Source of the DNA: Algoriphagus sp.
Lineage (GTDB): Bacteria > Bacteroidota > Bacteroidia > Cytophagales > Cyclobacteriaceae
DNA length: 35,471 bases
Reading direction: 5' to 3'
Assembly: GCA_024642365.1 (NCBI GenBank)
Contig: JAHEBE010000005.1
Location: forward strand, 1-35,471
Positions 1-8,094 of the stretch are shown here, piece by piece. The notes below the pieces were generated by a model that ran no database searches, was not told the origin of the DNA, and was given only the letters and a program-made list of their open reading frames with translations. Position numbers and translations under genes: made by a program. Numbering within the stretch: the first letter of the stretch is position 1; each line of letters starts with the position of its first letter.

Positions 1-468
1 GACTATCTGCTGAAACCGGTTGATCCGGAAGAATTAGAACGGGCTGTTTCTAAGTTCAAAGCTAATCAGCTAAAATCAACGCTGGATTTTGAACTTATTA
101 AAGACATGCTCATTCCAAAAACCAATTCGTACAAGTCTCGATTCTTGGTGCGTTATGGGGAGAAAATTCAAAGTATCAGCATCGAAGAAATATCTTTTTT
201 CTTCAGTGCTGAGCGCGTCACTTTTATACAGACCATCGAAGGCAAGCAATATGTCCTGGACCAAACACTGGAACAAGTAGAAAGCCAGGTGAATCCTGTG
301 ACGTTTTTTAGATTAAATCGAAAATACCTTTGTTCCTTTCCAGCAATTTCAGATATTTTTACTTACTCCAATAGCAGACTAAAAGTGAAATTGAGTAATT
401 GGGCTGATGAAGACATCTTAGTCAGTAGAGAAAAAACCAACGATTTTAAAACCTGGCTTGATGGCTAA
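1..468 (+). CDS. LytTR-family response regulator, C-terminal part (cut by window edge)
   Basis: The reading frame is open from base 1, so the start lies outside the window. The first residues (DYLLKPVDPEELERAV) are the end of a CheY-like receiver domain: the conserved Lys-Pro of the last beta strand followed by the final helix. From about residue 45 to the end comes a LytTR DNA-binding domain, with the typical run of short beta strands (VRYGEKIQSISIEEISFF, a segment with FFRLNRKYLCSF, and SNWADEDILVSREK near the end). Proteins of this class are phosphorylated by a membrane sensor kinase and bind promoter direct repeats. The stop is followed after 3 bases by a membrane-protein gene, so the two are probably co-transcribed. 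No histidine kinase is visible; it may lie upstream. Family call is firm; target genes are unknown. Confidence 0.9.
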   Translation, partial: DYLLKPVDPEELERAVSKFKANQLKSTLDFELIKDMLIPKTNSYKSRFLVRYGEKIQSISIEEISFFFSAERVTFIQTIEGKQYVLDQTLEQVESQVNPVTFFRLNRKYLCSFPAISDIFTYSNSRLKVKLSNWADEDILVSREKTNDFKTWLDG

Positions 469-471
469 CTT

Positions 472-1695
472 ATGATGGAAGAAAATACGCTGGACACAGA
501 CCGAAAACAGGAGCAACTCACCTGGCTGGAAAATCTCCAGCGAAACAGTTGGGAACCTGAGGTATTGATATCGGGGATCACACTTGCCTTCCTATTTGCC
601 TTCCCAAGTAAGATTTATGAGTTCTGTATTTACTTAAATCAGGAATTGGGGATCGGATATACATTCAGTCTTCTGCTCGTGTTTTACCTTACTTCGATCG
701 TCAGTGTGTTTAAGATATTTTTTGTAGTCCATCTAGGTTTGCGATTTATTTGGACTGGATTGTTGGGGTTGAGTTATGCCTTTCCAAAAGGTGCTGTAAA
801 TGAAAACTTATTCAAAGCAGCTCAAACATACAATTATCAAAAGCCTTCCTTGATGGTGCTGCGCTTAGAAAAAATCTGCAGCATGACCTTCGCCTATCCT
901 ATTTCACTGGTGATTACTTTTCTGGTTTTTACGATTTACCTAGGGATTCTAGTCGGCTTGTACACCTATTTTGACTTGAATTTTTTCGTGATTTACTTAA
1001 TCTTCATGGGCACGATGTTGATTTTTGCCAGCTTGATGATCGTCAAATCTAAATTCAAAATTAAAACCTGGTATGCCGAATCGATTGTAAGTTCTATTGC
1101 TGCGATTTACCAAAGTAACATTGGCAAATGGTTTACTCTTTTTTATGGTGTTTTTATATTTATCCTCGCCACTCCCATCATTCTCTCAGATGTTCGCGAT
1201 TTTTCCTTATTCCAAAGCGAGCGTGGGCTCAATGAATTTGAAGAAGAATGGCCTGCTAAAAACCATCATTATTTGGACCAGCATGATCCGGAAAAGCGGT
1301 TGCCTCGGGCGTTTATCTCTTCCGAAGAGATTTCAGATAATTACCTCCGCGTGGGAATTGCACGGTATGAAAGTGATCATAAGGTGATTGATGATTTGAA
1401 TTCCAATTTTCAGGTTTCCTTGGATACGCTGGGTTGGAAAGAAATCAAAAACTCCGGTGACTTGCATCGGGTCTACTTAGACGATTCTTTGATTCAGGTT
1501 AAGTCTTGGGCAAAGAACCGGCTCGCATTCAGCGGGCAAAAAGTATATCAATCAGGGATTGACATCTCACATCTTGAAAATGGAATCCACGAGATCAGAA
1601 TCGAAAAACTTCTACTGATTTATAGCTTAATGGACAATAAGCCTGAGATCCGACTTAGGGAAGATTGGTCCGTATTCTCCTTTGTGAAGAAGTAA
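472..1695 (+). CDS. Polytopic membrane protein of unknown function, paired with LytTR regulator
   Basis: I do not recognise this 407-residue protein. It starts 3 bases after the response regulator (tandem ATGATG; either may be used). After a charged N-terminus there are about five hydrophobic segments: around residues 30-50, 60-100 (long, probably two helices), 138-165, 170-195 and 220-240. The last about 165 residues are hydrophilic, rich in acidic and aromatic residues, and presumably form a soluble domain on one side of the membrane. There is no HisKA/HATPase signature, so it is not the cognate kinase in usual form. The tight spacing suggests a membrane partner or target of the LytTR regulator; this is inference from position only. 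The gene ends in a strong hairpin terminator. Confidence 0.75.
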   Translation: MMEENTLDTDRKQEQLTWLENLQRNSWEPEVLISGITLAFLFAFPSKIYEFCIYLNQELGIGYTFSLLLVFYLTSIVSVFKIFFVVHLGLRFIWTGLLGLSYAFPKGAVNENLFKAAQTYNYQKPSLMVLRLEKICSMTFAYPISLVITFLVFTIYLGILVGLYTYFDLNFFVIYLIFMGTMLIFASLMIVKSKFKIKTWYAESIVSSIAAIYQSNIGKWFTLFYGVFIFILATPIILSDVRDFSLFQSERGLNEFEEEWPAKNHHYLDQHDPEKRLPRAFISSEEISDNYLRVGIARYESDHKVIDDLNSNFQVSLDTLGWKEIKNSGDLHRVYLDDSLIQVKSWAKNRLAFSGQKVYQSGIDISHLENGIHEIRIEKLLLIYSLMDNKPEIRLREDWSVFSFVKK

Positions 1696-1710
1696 ATACT
1701 TAAAAAAAAA

Positions 1711-1730
1711 GCGAGACTAGTCAGTCTCGC
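1711..1730. terminator. Bidirectional intrinsic terminator
   Basis: Perfect 8-bp stem GCGAGACT/AGTCTCGC with a 4-base loop. It is preceded by a run of nine A (1702-1710) and followed by five T, so it works in both directions: for the membrane protein (+) and for the RNase G operon (-). It overlaps the last codon and stop of RNase G. Confidence 0.85.
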
Positions 1731-3288
1731 TTTTTACTTTTAGTTCTATTTCCTCTCCAGATTCATCTAAGAATCTGTATTCCGTCACCGGTAGGGAAGA
1801 ATCTTTGATCAGTTTAATCCATTTGTAATACTTGAAAAACCACTTCACTCGCTGGCTAATCATGCCTGTAGTAAAGTAAGCGTGCAGATAGGGATGCAGC
1901 CCAATTTGGATTTTGTCCACATTTTGGATAGTAGCCATATGCTCCAGATCTTTTTCCAACTTATCAGCTACCAAAATGGAAGCTTGAATTTTGCCGGTAC
2001 CGTTACAAGACGGGCAAGTCTCCTTGGTCACAATATTGACCTCAGGACGTACACGCTGACGGGTGATTTGCATGAGTCCAAATTTACTCAATGGCAAAAC
2101 AGTGTGTTTGGATCTGTCAGACTTCATTTCTGAATTCATCGCTTCAAAAATGACTTTTTTATTTTCGGCCCGCCTCATATCAATGAAGTCGACCACGATG
2201 ATGCCTCCCATATCTCGGAGGCGAAGTTGTCTGGCAATTTCTTTTACAGCTACCAAGTTTGTTTTCAACGCTGTTGATTCTTGGTCGCTTTCCTGATTGG
2301 ATTTATTTCCACTATTCACGTCGATGACGTGAAGTGCTTCGGTGTGCTCGATGATCACATATCCTCCTTGAGGGAGGCTGACCGTCTGTCCAAACAGGCT
2401 TTTGATCTGCTTTTCTATTCCAAAACTTTCAAATAACTTGGCTTTACCGTTGTAAAGCTTGACAATTTTTTCTTTTTCAGGGGCTATGGTCCTGATGTAG
2501 GATTTGATCTGATCGTAAGTGGATTCTTCTTCTACAGTGATTGCATCGAATGATTCATTAAGTAGGTCTCTCACAAGTGAGGAGGCCATACTCATCTCTC
2601 CAATGATCTTATCACGACTTTTCGCCTTCAGCAATTTTCCCATTCCCTCTTCCCAATTTGTGAGAAGATTTCGAAGATCTTTATCCAATTCTGTGACGGA
2701 TTGACCTTCAGCTACTGTCCGGATGATTACTCCGAAGTTGGCGGGTTTGATCGAGTTGATGAGTCTTAAAAGGCGCTTGCGTTCCTCTCCACTTCGAATC
2801 TTTTTAGACACATTGACTGAGTCTGAAAAAGGGACAAGTACGAGGTAGCGACCAGGTAGAGAGAGCTCACAGGATAGTCGAGGTCCTTTAGTAGATATGG
2901 GTTCTTTGACGACCTGAACCAGTATTTGCTGGTTTTTGGAAAGTGGATTGGAAATTTTTCCAATCTTTTCGATTTCAGGTTCGTTTACGAAACCCTTCAG
3001 CATGTAATTGCTGTAATTGTTGTTGCGAACTTGCTTGGTGAACTTAGTCAAGCTGTTGAAATTTGGCCCCAGGTCTTGGTAATGAAGGAATGCATCCTTC
3101 TCATATCCAACGTCAATAAATGCGGCATTAAGCCCATTGACGATTTTTTTGACCGTACCGAGGTAAATATCTCCAACTTTGAACTGGTTGTCCATCCCTT
3201 CGGAATGCAACTCAATCAAACTTTTATCTTGAAGGAGGGCAATGCGACTTCCATTCTGAGCAGAATCGATTAACAATTCCGTACTCAA
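1717..3288 (-). CDS. rng: Rne/Rng family ribonuclease (RNase G type)
   Basis: Endoribonuclease of the RNase E/G family, acting in rRNA maturation and mRNA decay. In the 523-residue protein the S1 domain covers about residues 36-140 (VGDIYLGTVKKI, AAFIDVGYEKDAFLHY). The catalytic metal-binding aspartates are D323 in HVIDVNSG and D367 in IIVVDFIDM. C425-P-S-C428 is the zinc-link cysteine pair that joins protomers. Length is typical of RNase G, with no long C-terminal degradosome scaffold as in RNase E. The start codon is TTG: an in-frame TAA lies three codons upstream, no ATG exists between, and the resulting N-terminus (STELLIDSAQNGSRIALL) matches where family members begin. It is the last gene of a minus-strand operon after HU, a TPR protein and the 29-residue protein. 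Confidence 0.93.
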   Translation of the reverse strand: MSTELLIDSAQNGSRIALLQDKSLIELHSEGMDNQFKVGDIYLGTVKKIVNGLNAAFIDVGYEKDAFLHYQDLGPNFNSLTKFTKQVRNNNYSNYMLKGFVNEPEIEKIGKISNPLSKNQQILVQVVKEPISTKGPRLSCELSLPGRYLVLVPFSDSVNVSKKIRSGEERKRLLRLINSIKPANFGVIIRTVAEGQSVTELDKDLRNLLTNWEEGMGKLLKAKSRDKIIGEMSMASSLVRDLLNESFDAITVEEESTYDQIKSYIRTIAPEKEKIVKLYNGKAKLFESFGIEKQIKSLFGQTVSLPQGGYVIIEHTEALHVIDVNSGNKSNQESDQESTALKTNLVAVKEIARQLRLRDMGGIIVVDFIDMRRAENKKVIFEAMNSEMKSDRSKHTVLPLSKFGLMQITRQRVRPEVNIVTKETCPSCNGTGKIQASILVADKLEKDLEHMATIQNVDKIQIGLHPYLHAYFTTGMISQRVKWFFKYYKWIKLIKDSSLPVTEYRFLDESGEEIELKVKSETD

Positions 3289-3347
3289 AGTCTCTTAATA
3301 ATAATGTAAATGAACGTTGTACTAAAATGAGAATAAGAAGAAGTGGA

Positions 3348-3437
3348 TTACTTCTTCTTATGTCTGTTTTTTCTTAGTCTTTTCTTACGCTTGTGCGTAG
3401 CGATCTTATGTCTTTTTCTTTTCTTTCCGCAAGGCAT
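3348..3437 (-). CDS. AURKAIP1/COX24-domain small basic protein (ribosomal type)
   Basis: A 29-residue frame, MPCGKKRKRHKIATHKRKKR continuing LRKNRHKKK, with 20 Lys, Arg or His among 29 residues. This matches from memory the tiny Bacteroidota proteins named AURKAIP1/COX24 domain-containing, related to mitochondrial ribosomal protein mS38 and presumed to be ribosome-associated. Start ATG and stop TAA are both clear, and the gene sits between the TPR protein (30 bases upstream) and RNase G (59 bases downstream) on the same strand, consistent with an operon of translation-linked genes. Automated gene callers often miss it because of its length. Family call is firm; exact location in the ribosome is not shown here. 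Confidence 0.88.
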   Translation of the reverse strand: MPCGKKRKRHKIATHKRKKRLRKNRHKKK

Positions 3438-3467
3438 AGTCTTTGGATTTAGATGTGATATACTAAT

Positions 3468-4295
3468 TTATAGCTTGTCGAGATAGCTTTGGATACTTCC
3501 AAGAATCATTTCATCCTGGGTCATTTCTTTTACTTTCTCAAACTGAGCTTTTGCTTTATTCTTTTGATCTGCTTCGAAATAGCTTACGCCCAAATAAAAC
3601 TGACCTTGGAGATTGTCGGGATGATATTGAATCAACTCTTCAAATCGCTCTGTGGCTCGCTTATATTGGCCGGATTGCATCGATAGGATTCCCATGTTGA
3701 ACAGTCCATCTTCATTGGTAGGATCTTCTGCCAAGACTTCTCTCAGCATTGTGATTCCTTGCATTGGATTGGACGAGGACACATAGGTCATCGCTATTTT
3801 TGTTTTCAAATCTAATCGGGTTGGATCTTTTTCCAACACCTGTCCTAAGTATTTCCGAGTTTGATCTGCGGTATAAGTTACTTTATCAGTATCTAAGGCA
3901 AAACCAAAAGCCTCATAAAAGGCATTCCCGGCATTTTCGGATAACTCTAACGCTGGGTAGCTTTCGGCTGCCAAACTTAGAAAATATCCAGCACTATCAA
4001 ATTTTGACAAACTCCTATAGATTTCTCCTAATCGCTCTGAAGCAGAAATAAAGTCCTGCTTGGAGGTGTTTTGGTCAATCTTAAGCTTTAAAGATGCAAT
4101 CTCCTCCGCTTGTTCAAGAGAGATCTCAGCCTCATGCATCGCAGTTGGGGCAGCGCTTTGAGCTGTTGAATCAGAATTTCCTTGAGAAATTTCTGCTCCT
4201 TTTGACTCATTATCTACCACCACTTTGGGAAGCGCGTACAATCCTACGATTGCGACGATCCCGATTACCACTAGAATGAGCTGAGATCTTTTCAT
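3468..4295 (-). CDS. Membrane-anchored tetratricopeptide repeat protein
   Basis: 275 residues. An N-terminal hydrophobic segment at about residues 6-25 (LILVVIGIVAIVGLYALP) acts as a membrane anchor or uncleaved signal. A low-complexity Ser/Ala/Glu-rich linker follows, then several TPR units from about residue 75 to the end, the clearest being the repeats around DGLFNMGILSMQSGQYKRAT and LQGQFYLGVSYFEADQKNKA. TPR domains bind other proteins, so a scaffold role at the inner membrane is likely, but the partner is unknown. It lies 18 bases downstream of HU and upstream of the small ribosomal-type protein and rng, all on the same strand. Confidence 0.85.
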   Translation of the reverse strand: MKRSQLILVVIGIVAIVGLYALPKVVVDNESKGAEISQGNSDSTAQSAAPTAMHEAEISLEQAEEIASLKLKIDQNTSKQDFISASERLGEIYRSLSKFDSAGYFLSLAAESYPALELSENAGNAFYEAFGFALDTDKVTYTADQTRKYLGQVLEKDPTRLDLKTKIAMTYVSSSNPMQGITMLREVLAEDPTNEDGLFNMGILSMQSGQYKRATERFEELIQYHPDNLQGQFYLGVSYFEADQKNKAKAQFEKVKEMTQDEMILGSIQSYLDKL

Positions 4296-4313
4296 GTCAA
4301 ATCCGCTCCAGGC

Positions 4314-4622
4314 TTAGTCCTGAGGAGCTAGTTCTTTAATCTTTTTGCTGCTTTTGATTTTCTCAATGAAAACCTTAGACGGCTTAAATGCTGGAATGTA
4401 ATGCTCGTCGATTACGATTGCAGTATTTTTTGAAATGTTTCTGGCGATTTTCTTAGCTCTCTTCTTGTTGATGAAGCTACCAAAACCTCTCACATAAATG
4501 TTGTCTCCGTCAGCCATTGACTCCTTCACTACTTTGAAGAACGCCTCAACTGTCTGTGTCACATCATCTTTCTGGATTCCGGTTTTGTCTGAAATCTTGG
4601 TGATTACTTCTGCTTTTGTCAC
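4314..4622 (-). CDS. HU-family DNA-binding protein
   Basis: Small nucleoid-associated protein that bends DNA as a dimer. The 102-residue sequence has the helix-turn-helix dimerisation part (residues 1-45, TKAEVITKISDKTGI), the signature GFGSFINKKRAKKIARN, the beta-arm, and a Pro-containing arm tip region leading into IPAFKPSK. The C-terminus carries about 10 extra residues beyond the usual 90. The start codon is GTG: the frame MTKAEVI matches the family start and no ATG lies upstream in frame. It heads a four-gene minus-strand operon. A consensus-type -7 element (TACATTTG on the minus strand) lies 66 bases upstream of the start. Confidence 0.93.
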   Translation of the reverse strand: MTKAEVITKISDKTGIQKDDVTQTVEAFFKVVKESMADGDNIYVRGFGSFINKKRAKKIARNISKNTAIVIDEHYIPAFKPSKVFIEKIKSSKKIKELAPQD

Positions 4623-4687
4623 TGTGATTTTATTTTAGAATTATGAAATAAGCTTAACAACCTATTAACCAAGTGTTTTTGGGACTG

Positions 4688-4722
4688 CAAATGTACAAGA
4701 ACCATCGCAATTAAAAAACAAA
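4688..4722 (-). promoter_or_regulatory. Candidate Bacteroidota promoter for the HU operon
   Basis: On the minus strand TACATTTG (4695-4688) matches the Bacteroidota sigma-ABfr -7 consensus TAnnTTTG exactly. A TTTG (4722-4719) lies 23 bases upstream as a possible -33 element, slightly further than usual. The leader to the GTG would be about 60 bases. Confidence 0.5.
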
Positions 4723-4766
4723 TTCAAAAAAATTAGCTTGGTTTGTATTATTAATTTTATTCGCCA

Positions 4767-5834
4767 ATGGCCCTTAATCCTACTGATTATCAACTCTTTT
4801 CTCATCAAATAATTAGCTGGTATAAAGCTAATCCAAGAGATTTGCCCTGGAGAAAAACCAAGAATCCGTACAAAATTTGGCTCTCTGAGATCATTTTACA
4901 GCAAACTAGAGTTGCTCAAGGATTACCTTATTATAATGCATTTGTAAGTGCCTATCCGACGGTGAAAGATTTAGCCATGGCCCCAGAGGAAGAAGTTTTG
5001 AGACTTTGGCAAGGATTAGGTTATTATAGTAGGGCCAGAAACCTTCACGCTTGCGCTAAAGTGATCTGGTTTGAGCTGGGCGGTAATTTTCCCAATACTT
5101 TTAATTCCTTATTAACGCTAAAAGGTGTAGGATCCTACACTGCTGCGGCGATTTCTAGTTTCGCTTTTGACGAAGTTCAAGCAGTTGTAGATGGCAACGT
5201 ATTCCGAGTGTTAGCGCGATATTTTGGGATAGAAACTGATATTGCAAGCGGCAAAGGAAAAAAAGAATTTGAAGCACTGGCCAATACCATCATCCCAAAA
5301 GATGACCCAGCTAGCTTTAATCAGGCAATGATGGATTTTGGAGCACGTTTATGTATGCCAAAAAACCCAAGTTGTGACATTTGCCCAATTCAACAAACTT
5401 GTTTTGCATTCAAGCAAGGATTAGTCAATTCACTTCCTGTTAAAATAAATAAAACCAAGGTCCGTGAGCGAAACATGCATTATTACGTCATCAGGTGTGG
5501 AAAAAATTGGGTTTGGAATAAAAGAACAGCTGGTGATATATGGGAAGGACTACATGATTTCCCTTCCTTCGAGGCAAATGAGGAGTCAAAAAGCTCAAAA
5601 TTTGAACTCCCAATCAATGAATCCATCCATCTATTCCCAAAGAAATACAGACATATTCTGTCGCATCAAAAGCTAAACGTACATTTCTCAAAAGTGGAAG
5701 TTCCTGAAAAAAATTACCCCCAACTGGCTGAATGGTGTGAAAATCAAGGCTATCTATTAGTCGAAGATGAAAAAATTGATCAGCTGGCTAAGCCAAAGTT
5801 AATCGTAAACTTTTTGAACGATGCGGAGATTTGA
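4767..5834 (+). CDS. mutY: A/G-specific adenine DNA glycosylase MutY
   Basis: Removes adenine mispaired with 8-oxoguanine in base-excision repair. In the 355-residue protein: DLPWR near residue 25; the catalytic Glu E41 in WLSEIILQQTRV; a helix-hairpin-helix LKGVGSYTAAA (118-128); the catalytic Asp D142 in VVDGNVFRV; and the [4Fe-4S] cluster cysteines C196, C203, C206 and C212 with the canonical C-x6-C-x2-C-x5-C spacing. The C-terminal about 120 residues form the NUDIX-like 8-oxoG recognition domain (from MHYYVIRCGKNWVW). It diverges from the HU operon and is followed by ssb and gldE, a gene order familiar from Bacteroidota. Confidence 0.96.
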   Translation: MALNPTDYQLFSHQIISWYKANPRDLPWRKTKNPYKIWLSEIILQQTRVAQGLPYYNAFVSAYPTVKDLAMAPEEEVLRLWQGLGYYSRARNLHACAKVIWFELGGNFPNTFNSLLTLKGVGSYTAAAISSFAFDEVQAVVDGNVFRVLARYFGIETDIASGKGKKEFEALANTIIPKDDPASFNQAMMDFGARLCMPKNPSCDICPIQQTCFAFKQGLVNSLPVKINKTKVRERNMHYYVIRCGKNWVWNKRTAGDIWEGLHDFPSFEANEESKSSKFELPINESIHLFPKKYRHILSHQKLNVHFSKVEVPEKNYPQLAEWCENQGYLLVEDEKIDQLAKPKLIVNFLNDAEI

Positions 5835-5878
5835 GTACCTTCATCATGTAATTTTTGAATACAAACAATAGAAAGAAA

Positions 5879-6340
5879 ATGGCAGGAGTTAATAAAGTAA
5901 TCCTTGTAGGAAATCTCGGTGCAGATCCAGAAGTTAAATACTTAGAAGGAGATAATGTAGTCGCAAATTTAAGTTTGGCTACAACAGAAGCATATAAAGA
6001 CAGGAGTGGAAATCGAGTTGAACAAACGGAATGGCATGATTTAGAACTTTGGGGTCAGCAAGCAAAAATAGCAGAGCAATACCTTAAAAAAGGAAGCCAA
6101 ATCTACGTCGAAGGCAAAATTAAGTCTGATAAGTGGACCGATGAGCAAGGGCAAAATCGGAAAAAAATGAAAATCAGGGTACTTAGCTTTACGATGCTGG
6201 GTGGTAAACCTGAAGGAAGTCCAATGGGTCAATCAAGCCCACAAACGCATAATGCTCCTCCAAAAGCAACTGCCTCAGCCCCATCTTCCAATCCTCCTGT
6301 AATGGAAGAAGATGGAGCAGATGACGATCTTCCGTTTTAA
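5879..6340 (+). CDS. ssb: Single-stranded DNA-binding protein
   Basis: 153-residue SSB. The OB-fold starts at once (MAGVNKVILVGNLGADPEVKYL) and runs to about residue 108. A Gly/Pro/Ser/Ala-rich linker follows, and the acidic tip DDDLPF, which binds replication and repair partners, ends the protein. The frame can be extended upstream to a TTG at 5855, but the ATG at 5879 gives the universally conserved SSB N-terminus, so it is chosen. The leader is A-rich (AATAGAAAGAAA) and lacks a Shine-Dalgarno. It lies 44 bases after mutY and ends in a strong terminator, so gldE probably has some independent transcription. Confidence 0.95.
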   Translation: MAGVNKVILVGNLGADPEVKYLEGDNVVANLSLATTEAYKDRSGNRVEQTEWHDLELWGQQAKIAEQYLKKGSQIYVEGKIKSDKWTDEQGQNRKKMKIRVLSFTMLGGKPEGSPMGQSSPQTHNAPPKATASAPSSNPPVMEEDGADDDLPF

Positions 6341-6346
6341 TATTCT

Positions 6347-6378
6347 ATCCCCTGAATTTGTTTTCAGGGGATTTTTTT
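6347..6378 (+). terminator. Intrinsic terminator after ssb
   Basis: Perfect 10-bp stem ATCCCCTGAA/TTCAGGGGAT (6347-6356 and 6363-6372), 6-base loop, followed by a run of seven T to 6378. Confidence 0.85.
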
Positions 6379-6407
6379 AATTTTGCACTAACCATTTTGG
6401 TTTATTC

Positions 6408-7757
6408 ATGGACGATCCCTACCCGAGTCTTTATTTTCTTTCGCAGATTAGCACACCTTCTACAAGCTATCTGGTATTGAATGGCTTGATTTTTATCTTA
6501 CTTCTGATTGGGTCTGCCCTTGTTTCAGGTTCTGAAGTTGCTTTTTTCTCACTCTCCAATGAAGATTTAGAAGAGCTCGAAGATTCTTCTAGCCCAAATA
6601 GCAAAAAGGTCATTACACTAATAGATTCACCAAAGAAGCTTCTTAGCACAATTCTCATTCTCAATAATATGATCAATATTGGGATTGTCACCTTGACTAC
6701 TTTTGTAGCTTGGTCCATATTTGGAACAAACGCCACGGGGATTGTCATTATTCTAGTTCAAACTATCGGGGTGACTTTTGCCATTGTATTCTTTGGAGAG
6801 ATCGTTCCGAAGGTTTACGCCAATAAGGCTCGAAAAGAGTTTAGCCTAATTATGGCTCCTTCAATTTCCTTTTTTTCAACTCTCCTCAAACCTGTTTCTT
6901 TTTTCCTGATGACCTTCAGTGATTTGTTGGAGCGAAGAATAGAGAAAAAGGGCTATTCGTTATCTGTAAATGAGTTGAATCAAGCACTCGAGCTTACTAC
7001 AGAAGACACTCCATCCGAGGAGAAGGATATTCTTAGAGGAATTGTAAATTTTGGGACGCTAACCGTAAAGCAAGTCATGCGGAGTAGAATGGACATTACT
7101 GCCATTGACGTCGAAATTGACTTCCATGAATTAATGGATCGAATCAATAAAAGTGGGTATTCCCGAATACCAGTTTATGAGGAGACCATTGACAATATTT
7201 TGGGAATTCTTTACATCAAGGATTTACTGCCTTTCATAGAAAAGGACGAAGATTTTCCTTGGAAGGATTTGATCCGAAAAAGTTTTTTTGTTCCTGAAAA
7301 TAAAAAAGTTGACACCTTATTAAAAGACTTTCAACAAAAGCGTGTTCACATGGCTATCGTAGTCGATGAATACGGCGGCACTTCAGGATTGGTAACATTG
7401 GAAGACTTAATTGAGGAAATTATCGGTGAAATCAATGATGAGTTTGACGATCGGGATGATATCTTCTTCCAAGAAATAGATCCTAGCACCTATATATTCG
7501 AAGGAAAGATCTCCTTAAATGATTTCTGCAAAAAGCTAGAACTCGATATTCAGCTTTTCGACGAGGTGAAAGGGGAAAGCGAATCCTTAGGTGGGCTTTT
7601 ACTTGAGATCAATTCCAAATTGCCAAAAAATGGGGCGAAAATTGTTTTTGAGGAGTTTGAATTCACTGTTTTGGCGGTAGATTCTCGCAGAATTAAAAAA
7701 GTCAAAGTGCACCTGAACTCAGGAAATAAGGAGCAAATCAATCCTTATACGGATTAA
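6408..7757 (+). CDS. gldE: GldE-like CNNM/CBS/CorC-domain membrane protein
   Basis: 449 residues with the CNNM (DUF21) transmembrane domain in the first about 190 residues (hydrophobic spans near 20-45, 82-105, 108-130 and 145-165), a CBS pair at about 215-340 (VKQVMRSRMDITAID; VHMAIVVDEYGGTSGLVTLEDLIEEIIGEI) and a CorC/HlyC C-terminal domain at about 360-440. Proteins of this architecture are linked to Mg2+/Co2+ transport; in Flavobacterium the family member GldE supports gliding motility together with GldD. The mutY-ssb neighbourhood favours GldE over a generic hemolysin-C-type protein. Downstream there is no gldD: the next gene is gltB. Gene symbol is by family and context. Confidence 0.82.
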   Translation: MDDPYPSLYFLSQISTPSTSYLVLNGLIFILLLIGSALVSGSEVAFFSLSNEDLEELEDSSSPNSKKVITLIDSPKKLLSTILILNNMINIGIVTLTTFVAWSIFGTNATGIVIILVQTIGVTFAIVFFGEIVPKVYANKARKEFSLIMAPSISFFSTLLKPVSFFLMTFSDLLERRIEKKGYSLSVNELNQALELTTEDTPSEEKDILRGIVNFGTLTVKQVMRSRMDITAIDVEIDFHELMDRINKSGYSRIPVYEETIDNILGILYIKDLLPFIEKDEDFPWKDLIRKSFFVPENKKVDTLLKDFQQKRVHMAIVVDEYGGTSGLVTLEDLIEEIIGEINDEFDDRDDIFFQEIDPSTYIFEGKISLNDFCKKLELDIQLFDEVKGESESLGGLLLEINSKLPKNGAKIVFEEFEFTVLAVDSRRIKKVKVHLNSGNKEQINPYTD

Positions 7758-7766
7758 TATTTTTTT
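7740..7766 (+). terminator. Possible weak terminator after gldE
   Basis: A 5-bp stem AATCC/GGATT (7740-7744 and 7751-7755) with a 6-base loop overlaps the stop codon and is followed by seven T (7760-7766). The stem is short, so confidence is low. Confidence 0.35.
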
Positions 7767-7785
7767 GTAAGACTTCCCTTAGGCC

Positions 7786-7858
7786 AAATTTTATTTTTAA
7801 TTCCGGGCATTGACTAACTCAAACTGCAGGGTTTTTATCCTGTGGGAAAATAAAATTT
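7786..7858. repeat. Nested inverted repeats in the gldE-gltB intergenic region
   Basis: The 367-base gap (7758-8124) has no convincing gene. It contains a perfect 12-bp inverted repeat, AAATTTTATTTT (7786-7797) and AAAATAAAATTT (7847-7858). Inside its 49-base loop a second hairpin can form: CTGCAGG (7824-7830) with CCTGTGG (7839-7845), 7 bp allowing two G-U pairs. The structure could belong to the gltB leader or to the 3' end of gldE. It does not resemble a riboswitch class I know. Confidence 0.4.
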
Positions 7859-8052
7859 AAAAAAAATTTTACTCCCGAATCTGTCTTTTTCTGCGGAAAT
7901 TCTTTGAGAATATTTCAATTTAAAACCCTCACTATTCTTGAAAACCTTAAAATTCCTGAGATAAGGCATAAAAATTTACCTTCTTCTCAATTTACGGAAA
8001 AATTAAAAAACTGAATTCTAATAACTAATACCGCATCAATAAGGCTGTTTCA

Positions 8053-8094
8053 TTGCAATAATTTTAATAGGATAATTTTTTTTTGTAATTTTTG
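8053..8094 (+). promoter_or_regulatory. Candidate gltB promoter region
   Basis: TTG (8053-8055), 17 bases, then TAATTTTTTTTTTG and, further on, TGTAATTTTTGG (8085-8095). The same TGTAATTTTTG string stands about 32 bases before the ssb ATG. Both resemble, but do not exactly match, the Bacteroidota -7 element TAnnTTTG. Confidence 0.3.

Noticed and set aside
2926-3273. 115-residue plus-strand frame opposite rng
   Set aside because: Antisense to the conserved S1 region of RNase G, which has full family motifs; no motif in the opposite frame.
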